DNA from: Rhodospirillales bacterium
GTDB lineage: Bacteria; Pseudomonadota; Alphaproteobacteria; Micavibrionales; Micavibrionaceae
Reading direction: 5' to 3'
Length of the DNA: 64,000 nt
NCBI GenBank assembly: GCA_020638155.1
Contig: JACKJB010000004.1
Coordinates: 124,001 to 188,000, forward strand
In this document: positions 17,835 to 24,717 of the stretch, piece after piece
Numbering within the stretch: position 1 is the stretch's first letter
How the letters are laid out: every line of letters begins with the position of its first letter
Translations under genes and position numbers: made by a program
The notes under the pieces: generated by a model
Database searches by the model: none
Told to the model about the DNA's origin: nothing
The model's input: the letters and a program-made list of their open reading frames with translations, nothing else

Positions 17835-18279
17835 TACACACCTCTTCGTTATCAGTCTTGAATGTATTGCTTACGCAAGGAGTCCAGCCTTGCACGATAA
17901 AGGATTTTTGCTGTTCATCGTAACAAACCCTTACTGACCAAGGCATACAATTACTAAAAGCCAGCATTTCCGTGATGGGGAAATACCAAGGTTTGTATTC
18001 ATATCTATAAAACCCTCGACTATATAAAGTTACGCCTTTGTCTTTTGCCCCTCCTGCGTCAATCAATATTTTATCTATGTGTTCTTTTGGGGTACCTACA
18101 GGGAACATTTGCCTTAACACTGGCTGAAATTCCTCCCTCGACCTATAATCCTCAAACCTGAACTGCATCGGATCAAAATTCGGATCACTCGGATCAGTTA
18201 CTTTCCCCGGCGACTTGCATCCCGCCAAAAACAGGCAGCACCCTAAAATGACCAGCCATTTAACTTTAAAAATCCTCAT
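17818..18279 (-). CDS. Small lipoprotein upstream of giant RTX gene
   Basis: 153-aa lipoprotein: basic N-terminus, hydrophobic core and lipobox LAGC near residue 21. A segment FPVGTPKEHIDKIL resembles the BamE/SmpA-type start of a small alpha/beta domain, but the rest is unfamiliar; four further cysteines are in the C-terminal half. I chose ATG 18279 because it is the start shared with the duplicated leader (GGGGAAGAGG then ATG); an upstream in-frame start at 18291 is less likely. The 3' end overlaps the RTX gene start, so the two are coupled. Its position resembles an accessory or protective partner of the RTX protein, which is inference. Confidence 0.78.
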   Translation of the reverse strand: MRIFKVKWLVILGCCLFLAGCKSPGKVTDPSDPNFDPMQFRFEDYRSREEFQPVLRQMFPVGTPKEHIDKILIDAGGAKDKGVTLYSRGFYRYEYKPWYFPITEMLAFSNCMPWSVRVCYDEQQKSFIVQGWTPCVSNTFKTDNEEVCNDNRR

Positions 18280-18354
18280 CCTCTTCCCCACAATCCGGTT
18301 GGTTTCAATCCCCGGATTATACCGCGTCCCCCGCTAAAATCACATTTATCTAAA
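18277..18354 (-). repeat. Duplicated promoter/leader, copy B
   Basis: About 78 bp that closely match 18928-19005. Both copies run from a TTTTAGATAAAT word through a TATAAT box (here 18316-18321, minus strand), a conserved leader (AACCAACCGGATTGTGGGG) and a ribosome site to an ATG. This copy drives the lipoprotein/RTX pair. No good -35 hexamer is seen. The preceding gene's stop codon falls inside the repeat. Confidence 0.8.
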
Positions 18355-18604
18355 ATGTGCCTAATGCACTGCCTGCACCATTACTTTCATTGACTTCGAC
18401 AAAACCGTAATCATAGTCAAATAGAATACTGTATGCCCCGCCAAACGGATCGTCGGCATCAAAGGGGATAGAGGGTCCAATCGAAATTGCGTTTCCTTCG
18501 CCATCATTTTGTCCTGCTTCACGAGCGACAAGATACAAATGTCCTGCGGTTCCACCCGTAGCGTTTATAGGTCGCCATTCGATTGAAATCCTCTCAATTG
18601 TCAT
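18350..18604 (-). CDS. Short HxYLV-module protein (RTX N-terminus-like)
   Basis: 84-aa protein of unknown function with no signal peptide. ATG 18604 has GGAGG at good spacing, better than 18616. The pattern HLYLV ... IGPS ... GGAYSILFD parallels the start of the neighbouring 1610-aa RTX protein (HTYLV ... AGPS ... GHINILYN), so it is probably a free-standing or truncated copy of the same N-terminal module. It ends in a stop codon exactly where the duplicated leader begins, as if a longer gene had been cut by the duplication. It lies 14 bp after the 103-aa membrane protein gene and is likely cotranscribed with it. Confidence 0.65.
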   Translation of the reverse strand: MTIERISIEWRPINATGGTAGHLYLVAREAGQNDGEGNAISIGPSIPFDADDPFGGAYSILFDYDYGFVEVNESNGAGSALGTF

Positions 18605-18618
18605 CTTTCCCTCCAAAT

Positions 18619-18930
18619 TTACGGGTGAACATTACTAACAGCTATAGCTATCCCAAAAGACATTATCATCGTAAATGGATACACAGTGATTAGGAAAATC
18701 ACCTCGTGCAGCACCTTAATTTTCTTGGAATAAGGAACGAGCCACAAAACCCCTAAGCTTGGTATCAAGTGTAGGAAATGTATTAGAGGCCCTACTTTAT
18801 GATAAAAATTCGGCCCTATTTTGTTTGCTAACTCTTGTGTAATTCCCATATACGTACTCAGAAAAATTAGTAAAACAGCTAAGCCACAAGCCACAAGCCA
18901 GAATTTTCTACTTTTCAATTTAATCTTCAT
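18619..18930 (-). CDS. Small membrane protein of tandem cassette
   Basis: 103-aa protein with about three transmembrane segments (about 10-27, 47-65 and 75-98) and a basic N-terminus. It is not recognised as a known family. ATG 18930 is the start shared with the duplicated leader (GGGGAGAGG then ATG). It occupies the same cassette position as the lipoprotein upstream of the RTX gene: leader, small envelope protein, then a protein with the HxYLV module. A protective or accessory role for its downstream partner is possible but unproven. Confidence 0.65.
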   Translation of the reverse strand: MKIKLKSRKFWLVACGLAVLLIFLSTYMGITQELANKIGPNFYHKVGPLIHFLHLIPSLGVLWLVPYSKKIKVLHEVIFLITVYPFTMIMSFGIAIAVSNVHP

Positions 18931-19005
18931 CCTCTCCCCACAATCCGGTTGGTTTCACATTCCCGGATTATACCGTGCCCCGATAAAAAAGATTTATCTA
19001 AAATT
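18928..19005 (-). repeat. Duplicated promoter/leader, copy A
   Basis: Partner of the repeat at 18277-18354, including the TATAAT box at 18967-18972, the conserved leader and the start codon of the 103-aa gene. The two copies differ by scattered substitutions and small indels, so the duplication is not brand new. Confidence 0.8.
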
Positions 19006-19104
19006 TTACGCATATTTTAGTTAACATCCGTTTAACCAAATCGCGTCTGGGTTGTGTCGCGATCCTTGCCGAACAACCCCGTCTTTGCTACAATGGCTTT
19101 TAAC

Positions 19105-19130
19105 AAAGCGCACTCCGTGCGCCTTTTTTA
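19105..19130 (+). terminator. Rho-independent terminator, no gene assigned
   Basis: Stem GCGCAC/GTGCGC with a TCC loop, followed by CTTTTTT on the plus strand. No plus-strand gene precedes it within the segment, so it is either a relic of a lost gene or the end of an unannotated RNA. Confidence 0.7.
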
Positions 19131-19188
19131 TGGGTGGAATTTATACGGCTCGTTGCCGCTGCGGATAATTGCTGTTTGCTGCTTCGGG

Positions 19189-19209
19189 CTGGACTAAGTC
19201 CAGTTTTTT
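19189..19209 (+). terminator. Second terminator-like hairpin
   Basis: CTGGA-CTAAG-TCCAG followed by six T on the plus strand. The stem is short (5 bp) but the T tract is good. As with the hairpin at 19105, no upstream plus-strand gene is visible. Confidence 0.5.
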
Positions 19210-19347
19210 ACCGTTATCGTTCAACGCCTTGCCGGATAACTGGACTAACCCGAACTGGACTAAGTTTGCTTTTCGAATGCTGCCGCACGCGCTACGCGCT
19301 TCCTCCTTCGCCAAGGCTACGGCGGACAGGCCGCGGCGGGGCCACGC

Positions 19348-19416
19348 GATCGTATCGGCCAGGTGCACCGTATCCAGGTTGCTGGTAAAATAATATGTGT
19401 CATCTCCGCCGCTGTA
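19348..19416 (-). pseudogene. Fragment of an RTX-repeat protein
   Basis: On the minus strand this stretch encodes YSGGDDTYYFTSNLDTVHL followed by ADT, with the GGDDTYY form of an RTX repeat. Downstream codons run into repetitive sequence with no further homology and no start of its own. It lies directly beside tRNA-Met. It is best read as a remnant of an earlier RTX gene lost by recombination. Confidence 0.5.
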
Positions 19417-19440
19417 ATGGATTAAGCATTTTAGGAGAAA

Positions 19441-19465
19441 TGGTAGCGAGGGAGGGACTCGAACC
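19441..19465 (-). repeat. att-like direct repeat within tRNA-Met 3' end
   Basis: The functional copy of the 25-bp repeat also found at 12622-12646. The segment between the copies carries the RTX gene and the two cassettes. No integrase gene is present, so any element is non-autonomous or has decayed. Confidence 0.75.
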
Positions 19466-19517
19466 CCCGACACAAGGATTATGATTCCTCTGCTCTAACC
19501 AGCTGAGCTACCCCGCC
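19441..19517 (-). tRNA. tRNA-Met (anticodon CAU)
   Basis: A 77-nt minus-strand cloverleaf: acceptor GGCGGGG/CCTCGCT (two G-T pairs) with encoded CCA, D arm GCTC/GAGC, anticodon arm GAGGA-ATCATAA-TCCTT (anticodon CAT), T arm GGGGG-TTCGAGT-CCCTC. It is an elongator Met or, if modified by TilS, Ile tRNA; it lacks the features of initiator tRNA. Its last 25 bases are duplicated at 12622-12646, marking it as the integration target. Confidence 0.94.
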
Positions 19518-19592
19518 ACAGGGTGTCGTTAAAAACGAAGCCGTTTTATCGCTTTTTTTGGGGGGCTTTGTCAAGTCCGAACGAACAAGGGC

Positions 19593-20738
19593 TTAGGCCG
19601 CCAGCTGTAGAGCGCTGTTTTCCGTGGCGTAAATCCAGCCGCCGCCCAGCACCCGGCCGCCGTCATAACACACAGCCGCCTGTCCCGGCGCGATGCCGTA
19701 TTGCGCCGTATTAAGGCGGAGCAGGGCCGTGCCGTCTTCGCGGCGCTCCAGCGTGGCCGTGTCGGGACGGGAGACGGAGCGCAGCTTGACGTTGACCGGG
19801 CCGCTGTGATCGCCCAGCCAGTTACAATCCTTAATATAAACCACATCCCGCGCCAGCGCTTCTTTCGGGCCGACGATCACGCGGTTTTGCGCCGGTTCAA
19901 GCGCGACAACGTAAAACGGGTTGTTCTCCGCGTCATGCCCGCCGCCGATCCCCAGCCCTTTGCGCTGGCCGATCGTGTAATTGATAATGCCGCTATGTGC
20001 GCCCAGGACGCGCCCGTCTATATGCATAATCTCGCCGGGGATTTCAGCCTCCGGGCGCAGCTTTTTGACGACCTTGGTGTAATCGCCGCCCGGCACGAAG
20101 CAGATATCCTGGCTGTCGGGTTTATCCGCATTCAGTAGGCCGAGCCGCTGCGCATGCTGCCTTGTGATGTCCTTGTCCCAGCCGCCGAGCGGGAAGCGCA
20201 GGAAATCAAGCTGTTCCTGTGTGGTGGCGAACAGGAAATAGCTCTGATCCTTGCCGGTATCGACCGCGCGGTGCAGCTCGGCCTGCCCGTCGTTATTCAC
20301 GAGCCGCTGGATATAATGCCCGGTCGCCATACAGTCTGCGCCCAGATCGTGCGCGACTTTGAGCAAATCGCGGAACTTGACGGTCTGGTTACAACGCACA
20401 CAAGGGATCGGCGTTTGCCCTTTTAAATAGCTGTCGGCGAACTCCTCGATCACCGCGTCACGGAAATTGCTCTCATAATCCAGAACATAGTGCGGAAAGC
20501 CGCGCTCTTCGGCGACGCGGCGCGCATCGTAAATATCCTGCCCGGCGCAGCATGCGCCTTTTTTCGCCAGCGCCTGCCCGTGATCGTAGAGCTGGAGCGT
20601 GACCCCGACCACATCATAGCCCTGCTCATGCAAAAGTGCCGCCGTCACCGAGGAATCAACCCCGCCGGACATCGCGACAACGACCCGCGTTTCCGCCGGG
20701 GCCTTTGCAAATCCAAGACTGTTAACGTTCTGTGTCAT
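19593..20738 (-). CDS. mnmA: tRNA-specific 2-thiouridylase MnmA
   Basis: Uses ATP and a persulfide sulfur to convert U34 of Lys, Glu and Gln tRNAs to 2-thiouridine in the cytoplasm. 381 aa, the family's usual length. PP-loop SGGVDSS is at 24-30; the two catalytic cysteines are in CVRCNQ (about 113) and ICFVPGG (about 210); the C-terminal beta-barrel ends in CYDGGRVLGGGWI. The sulfur must come from a cysteine desulfurase such as the one encoded nearby at 21967-23097. It is divergent from the LOG-family gene, with 96 bp between. The ribosome site is weak. Confidence 0.97.
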   Translation of the reverse strand: MTQNVNSLGFAKAPAETRVVVAMSGGVDSSVTAALLHEQGYDVVGVTLQLYDHGQALAKKGACCAGQDIYDARRVAEERGFPHYVLDYESNFRDAVIEEFADSYLKGQTPIPCVRCNQTVKFRDLLKVAHDLGADCMATGHYIQRLVNNDGQAELHRAVDTGKDQSYFLFATTQEQLDFLRFPLGGWDKDITRQHAQRLGLLNADKPDSQDICFVPGGDYTKVVKKLRPEAEIPGEIMHIDGRVLGAHSGIINYTIGQRKGLGIGGGHDAENNPFYVVALEPAQNRVIVGPKEALARDVVYIKDCNWLGDHSGPVNVKLRSVSRPDTATLERREDGTALLRLNTAQYGIAPGQAAVCYDGGRVLGGGWIYATENSALQLAA

Positions 20739-20834
20739 GGCCGGGACTATACAGGATAGTTACTGTAAAATGCACTATCTTTTTTGCATAATTTTATTGA
20801 CTTTTCCAGAATATAGCGGTAAAAGAACCCGCAA

Positions 20835-21533
20835 ATGACACATGACGCGCAAGATTTTAACACTCACGCATCGTCGTCTGCCCCAGACGATAAAAATCAT
20901 GACGATAAGAAATATGGTGTGGCTGTTTTCGGCGCTTCCAGCATGATGTTTGATCCCGGACATGAACAAGACGCGATCGCGGTCGGCAAAGGCCTGGCCC
21001 GCAACGGTGACTTATTGATTTATGGCGGCGGCAGCCGCGGCCTGATGGGGGTTGTCTCAGAAACGGCCATCAGGGAAGGCGGCGAAATTCGCGGCTATAT
21101 GATGGAATGCTTCACCGAAGCCGTTCAATATCCGCAAAAAGACTACGAATTAATGTGCAAGACCATTGCCGAGCGCAAACAAAAGATGCTGCTCGATGCA
21201 GATGCGTATATTGCGCTGGGTGGCGGCTTTGGAACACTGGATGAAATCCTCGAAGCGGGGGTAGAGCAATATCTCGGCGGCTATGTCGAGCCGCCGGTTA
21301 AAATGAAGCCGATTATCCTGGTGAACCGTAACGGTATCTACGATCCGTTTATGGCGCAGCTTGATAAGTTTATTGAAGAAGGTGCCGCCAAGGCTGCGGT
21401 CAAAGATTTCTTTATCCTCGTCAACAACGGCGAAGAAGCCATCGACATGTTGGAACAGCTGAAAAAGCAACCGGGCAAACCGGCTGTCGCTGTCGGCAAT
21501 GTGCAGACCCCGCCACCGGCAAAGCCGAACTGA
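20835..21533 (+). CDS. LOG family protein (TIGR00730)
   Basis: Rossmann-fold protein, 232 aa, of the Lonely Guy family, whose members hydrolyse nucleoside 5'-monophosphates at the N-glycosidic bond (cytokinin activation in plants; AMP/ppGpp-related roles in bacteria). It has the GGGSRGLMG nucleotide-binding loop and ALGGGFGTLDEI, the form here of the usual PGGxGTxxE catalytic motif, with Leu replacing Pro. The first ~28 residues and the Pro-rich tail are unconserved. A TTGACT hexamer at about 20803 may be the promoter's -35. It stands alone between mnmA and the ferredoxin gene. Confidence 0.88.
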   Translation: MTHDAQDFNTHASSSAPDDKNHDDKKYGVAVFGASSMMFDPGHEQDAIAVGKGLARNGDLLIYGGGSRGLMGVVSETAIREGGEIRGYMMECFTEAVQYPQKDYELMCKTIAERKQKMLLDADAYIALGGGFGTLDEILEAGVEQYLGGYVEPPVKMKPIILVNRNGIYDPFMAQLDKFIEEGAAKAAVKDFFILVNNGEEAIDMLEQLKKQPGKPAVAVGNVQTPPPAKPN

Positions 21534-21534
21534 A

Positions 21535-21885
21535 CTAAGCCGCTTTCGCCCAGGCGGAAATATCCGTGCCGGGCAGGGCTACGACAAGACCATCCAACTC
21601 ATCCGTGATGAGAATCTGGCAGGACAGGCGGGAATAATCGCCGACCTCGAACGCCAGATCCAGCATATCTTCCTCTTCATCAGAGCGCGCCCCGTTCGGC
21701 AGGCATTTATCCCACCAGTCCGGATGAACATAAACATGGCAGGTCGCGCAGGCCATACAGCCGCCGCACACGCCTTCAATTTCCTTGATATCGCTTTTTT
21801 GCGCGATTTCCATCAGCGAAAGCCCTGTGGGCGCTTCAATTTCACGACGTTCCTGATTGGGAAAAACAAAAGTGACGATGGGCAT
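21535..21885 (-). CDS. fdx: 2Fe-2S ferredoxin (adrenodoxin type)
   Basis: Electron carrier of 116 aa. The cluster is bound by CGGCMACATC (C-x5-C-x2-C form) with a fourth Cys in SRLSCQI. The acidic helix SDEEEDMLDL is the usual partner-docking surface of isc-type ferredoxins. ATG 21885 follows GGAG at 8 bp; a GTG three codons earlier is too close to it. It is the third gene after iscR and the desulfurase on the same strand, so it most likely supplies electrons for Fe-S assembly. It converges on the LOG-family gene with almost no gap. Confidence 0.93.
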   Translation of the reverse strand: MPIVTFVFPNQERREIEAPTGLSLMEIAQKSDIKEIEGVCGGCMACATCHVYVHPDWWDKCLPNGARSDEEEDMLDLAFEVGDYSRLSCQILITDELDGLVVALPGTDISAWAKAA

Positions 21886-21966
21886 GACACACACTCCGTT
21901 AAACAGTTACTTATATATAAGGCATTCATAACGTTTTGCTAAAGTGCTGTCCAGCCCTGCATACTG

Positions 21967-23097
21967 CTATGCGGACTCTTTTTCGCTTTGCGGCAGCAAG
22001 CGCCGGACCATGGCGGTCCAGTGATCGATAAACGCGTCAATATCTGACTCTTTTGTGTTCCAGCCCGATGAGATCCGCAGCGTACTGGTGGCTTCTTCTT
22101 CACTGGCGCCCATTGCCTGTAAAACCCGGCTGGGTTTGAATGTCCCGCTGGAGCAGGCGGAGCCGCTGGAAATCGCAATCCCGGCAAGATCGAGAGTCAT
22201 CAGCTGCGTTTGCGCCGGTAATCCCGGCATGCACAGTGCTGTGGTATTGGCGGTGCGCGGTGCGCCTTCGCCGAAAATTTTACAGCCCGGCGCGGCCTCT
22301 TTAAGCGCCCGTTCCATTTTTTCACGCCAGACGCCGAGCTGCTGGTAATGCGCCATATCGGCGATAGCCAGTTCTGCCGCTTTACCGAACCCGGCAATCC
22401 CGGCGACATTTTCTGTCCCGGCGCGCTGGCGTTTTTCCTGTCCGCCGCCATGCATGAACGCAACGGACGGCGTGCCCGGGGCGCAGATCAAAGCGCCAAC
22501 TCCCTGCGGGCCGGCCATCTTGTGCGCGGATAAACTCATAAAATCGGCATACAGGCCGGGAAAATCGATTTTAATGCGTCCTGCGGCCTGCACGGCATCG
22601 CTATGGATAAAGACATCCCGGTGCTTGGCTTTGGCCAGTTTCGCAAGCTTGGCCACGGGCTGGATCACCCCGGTTTCATTATTGACCAGCATAATCGAAA
22701 TCAATGCCGGGGCGGGGCCGGTCTCCAGCATCTTTTCAAATGCATCAATGTTGATGAGCCCGTCCTGATCGACGGGGATAAGCTCCAGATCGACCGGGCA
22801 ATTACAGATCGCGTTATGCTCGGTAGCGCCGATCAGGATGCGCCGGCCCGCAAAATGTTTAAGCACCGCGTTATTGGATTCTGTCGCCCCGCTGGTAAAG
22901 GTGACCTGGTTCGCGTGAACACCGGCAAGGGCGGCGACCTGTTCCCGCGCCGTTTCAACGCGGCTGCGGGCCCGGCGGCCGTAAGCATGAACGGCGGACG
23001 CGTTACCGACATCGCCGAAGGCCTCCGCCATCACATCATAGACGGCAGGCTTTAAAGGTGTTGTTGCGTTATAATCCAGATAAACGGCATCCGCCAT
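21967..23097 (-). CDS. Cysteine desulfurase (NifS/IscS family)
   Basis: PLP enzyme, 376 aa, that removes sulfur from cysteine to give an enzyme persulfide for Fe-S assembly and tRNA thiolation. It shows the N-terminal YLDYNATTPL, SGATESNN, the PLP lysine in SAHKMAGPQG and the active-site Cys in SSGSACSSGTFKPS. It is class V aminotransferase type, nearer NifS/IscS than SufS by the longer C-terminal loop. It lies between iscR (45 bp upstream) and fdx, which indicates one iron-sulfur operon. Likely sulfur donor to MnmA as well. Confidence 0.94.
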   Translation of the reverse strand: MADAVYLDYNATTPLKPAVYDVMAEAFGDVGNASAVHAYGRRARSRVETAREQVAALAGVHANQVTFTSGATESNNAVLKHFAGRRILIGATEHNAICNCPVDLELIPVDQDGLINIDAFEKMLETGPAPALISIMLVNNETGVIQPVAKLAKLAKAKHRDVFIHSDAVQAAGRIKIDFPGLYADFMSLSAHKMAGPQGVGALICAPGTPSVAFMHGGGQEKRQRAGTENVAGIAGFGKAAELAIADMAHYQQLGVWREKMERALKEAAPGCKIFGEGAPRTANTTALCMPGLPAQTQLMTLDLAGIAISSGSACSSGTFKPSRVLQAMGASEEEATSTLRISSGWNTKESDIDAFIDHWTAMVRRLLPQSEKESA

Positions 23098-23142
23098 GAA
23101 TCGCTCCGACAGAAAAATTAAAACGATTCACTATATTGCCTG

Positions 23143-23598
23143 TCAGGCAAGTGTTTCAAACAATTTATTCATTGCCGGATGATCCTGAAGCCGTTCTTTG
23201 GTGACGTCCTCCAGGGAAACATGTTTCATGCTAATATAAAGGATCTCGCCGATCTGCGACCACAGCATATTGGTTTGCTTGTTGGTTTGTGCAGTATCTT
23301 TGGTGCTCCGTTTTGCCGGAACGCAATCTTCTGCAGAATCCAGGATATCGGCGATGTGGATGTCATTGGCTGGTTTTGCCAGCAGGTAACCGCCGCCCGG
23401 ACCGCGATAGCTTTTGACCAGGCCGTTCTTGCGCAGGCCTGCAAAAAGCTGTTCGAGATAGGAAAGAGAAATATTGCCGGACTGGGCGATTTCGACAAGC
23501 GGCACCGGTTGCTTTTCCCCTCTTAAGGATAGTTCCACCATAGCCATTACCGCATAACGCCCGCGGGTCGTCAGTTTGAGTTTTTTATCGTTTTTCAT
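23143..23598 (-). CDS. iscR: Rrf2/IscR-type regulator lacking the three-Cys motif
   Basis: Winged-helix transcription regulator, 151 aa, first gene of the operon with the desulfurase and ferredoxin. The DNA-binding part is typical (LTTRGRYAVMAMVEL, ISLSYLEQLFAGLRKNGLVKSYRGPGGGYLLA). The cluster-ligand region differs from enteric IscR: the three spaced cysteines are absent and only Cys92 (EDCVPAK) remains. Single-Cys IscR proteins are described in Rhodobacter, where a cluster is still bound, so iron or Fe-S sensing remains likely. It probably represses its own operon. No operator could be identified by eye. Confidence 0.88.
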   Translation of the reverse strand: MKNDKKLKLTTRGRYAVMAMVELSLRGEKQPVPLVEIAQSGNISLSYLEQLFAGLRKNGLVKSYRGPGGGYLLAKPANDIHIADILDSAEDCVPAKRSTKDTAQTNKQTNMLWSQIGEILYISMKHVSLEDVTKERLQDHPAMNKLFETLA

Positions 23599-23942
23599 GA
23601 TTACTCTATATTGTACTTTTTAGTTCGTTTACTCGTGCACTCTTTTTACGTGGGGGAGTTGTATATCAGGTTCATCTGATATTGCAAGCTTCTTTTATGA
23701 CAACGATAGCGTGTGTTTCAGGGGGCCGGATGTTCCTGTTGACAGTGTTTCGGTGCCAGAAAATTTTCGATTTGGGCAATTATCCACAATCACATCAAGG
23801 CGTTATGATAAATTCTTGAATTTTCGAGCGCGGATTTGCTATACAGGGACGTTAGCCGGATTTAGGGGTAAATCGATGCGCGCATAGGTGAGTTTACCAA
23901 AACGCATAACGGCTTAAAAATATAAATAACAAGTGGGAACAG
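23599..23942. other. Divergent regulatory region, iscR / hydrolase
   Basis: 344 bp between divergent genes, AT-richer than its surroundings. The best promoter is the plus-strand TTGAAT/TATACA pair at 23816-23845. On the iscR side a TACAAT word lies about 20 bp upstream of the ATG, but no convincing -35 was found. No gene is seen. Confidence 0.5.
23816..23845 (+). promoter_or_regulatory. Candidate sigma-70 promoter for hydrolase gene
   Basis: -35 TTGAAT (23816-23821), 18-bp spacer, -10 TATACA (23840-23845). The start codon at 23943 would have a leader of about 90 nt. Confidence 0.45.
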
Positions 23943-24617
23943 ATGCCAGAGATCATTTTTAATGGCCCCGCCGGCCGCCTTGAAGGCCGGTACACACACT
24001 CGAAAATACCAAACGCGCCGCTTGCGATCGTCCTGCACCCGAATCCGGAACATGGCGGGACGATGAATAACAAAATCAACTACCATATGTTCCAGACCTT
24101 TGTCGAACGTGGCTTCTCAACATTGCGCTTTAACTTCCGCGGTGTCGGCCGCAGCCAGGGCGTCTTTGATAAAGGCGAAGGCGAGCTGAGCGATGCCGCT
24201 GCCGCGCTCGACTGGATGCAGGAATTAAACCCGAACGCGCCCTATAGCTGGGTCGGCGGGTTTTCTTTCGGGTCATGGATCGGGATGCAGCTATTGATGC
24301 GCCGTCCTGAAATTCGCGGCTTCATCTCAATCGCCCCGCCGGCGAATCTATATGATTTCAGCTTTCTTGCGCCGTGCCCGACATCGGGTCTTATCCTGCA
24401 AGGCGGCCGCGATGATATCGTGCCGGAGCCGCATGTCGAAAAGCTGGTGCAAAAGCTGCGCATGCAAAAAGGCATTGAGATCGACTATCGTGTAATGGAT
24501 GGTGCGAACCACTTCTTTAATGATGATGTGGAAGAGCTTTGCGGGCACATGCACGATCACATGAATCGCCATGGCGGCGGACGCGAAGTCCCGGCCGGAT
24601 TAATCAAAGCGGCATAA
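23943..24617 (+). CDS. Alpha/beta hydrolase
   Basis: Serine hydrolase-like protein of 224 aa. It has the HPNPEHGG oxyanion-loop segment, the nucleophile elbow GGFSFGSW (Ser about residue 107), an Asp in GGRDDIVP and the C-terminal catalytic His in GANHFF. Family members with this HPxPxxGG/NFRGVGRSxG pattern are widespread but lack a known substrate; an esterase/acyl hydrolase reaction is expected. The gene is monocistronic, with its own promoter and a good terminator at 24630-24659. It lies back to back with iscR, but a functional tie to iron-sulfur metabolism is not evident. Confidence 0.88.
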   Translation: MPEIIFNGPAGRLEGRYTHSKIPNAPLAIVLHPNPEHGGTMNNKINYHMFQTFVERGFSTLRFNFRGVGRSQGVFDKGEGELSDAAAALDWMQELNPNAPYSWVGGFSFGSWIGMQLLMRRPEIRGFISIAPPANLYDFSFLAPCPTSGLILQGGRDDIVPEPHVEKLVQKLRMQKGIEIDYRVMDGANHFFNDDVEELCGHMHDHMNRHGGGREVPAGLIKAA

Positions 24618-24629
24618 TCTTAAGACCGG

Positions 24630-24659
24630 CGGCGGCCCCATAGGCCGCCGACTTGTTTT
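24630..24659 (+). terminator. Terminator after the hydrolase gene
   Basis: 8-bp GC stem CGGCGGCC/GGCCGCCG with a 5-nt loop, followed by ACTTGTTTT. It lies 13 bp after the hydrolase stop codon. Confidence 0.65.
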
Positions 24660-24717
24660 CGGCGGGGTTTGCGGCTACGCTTGATCGCTCTTAAGTCCTG
24701 CTGTTTTATAGTGCGCG

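Larger units (their letters stand above)
19010..19440. other. Decayed, repeat-rich boundary region
   Basis: About 430 bp without an intact gene. It holds two plus-strand terminator-like hairpins (19105-19130, 19189-19209), three TGGACTAA words, a short reading frame that looks like a broken RTX repeat (19348-19416), and a CGCCGTAGC/GCGAAGG-type element shared with 51618-51641. It appears to be the eroded inner end of the tRNA-Met-linked segment. Confidence 0.6.

Noticed and set aside
19134..19388. Plus-strand open frame of 84 codons near tRNA-Met
   Set aside because: No ribosome site; the frame crosses a terminator hairpin and repeat words, and its product has no recognisable features.
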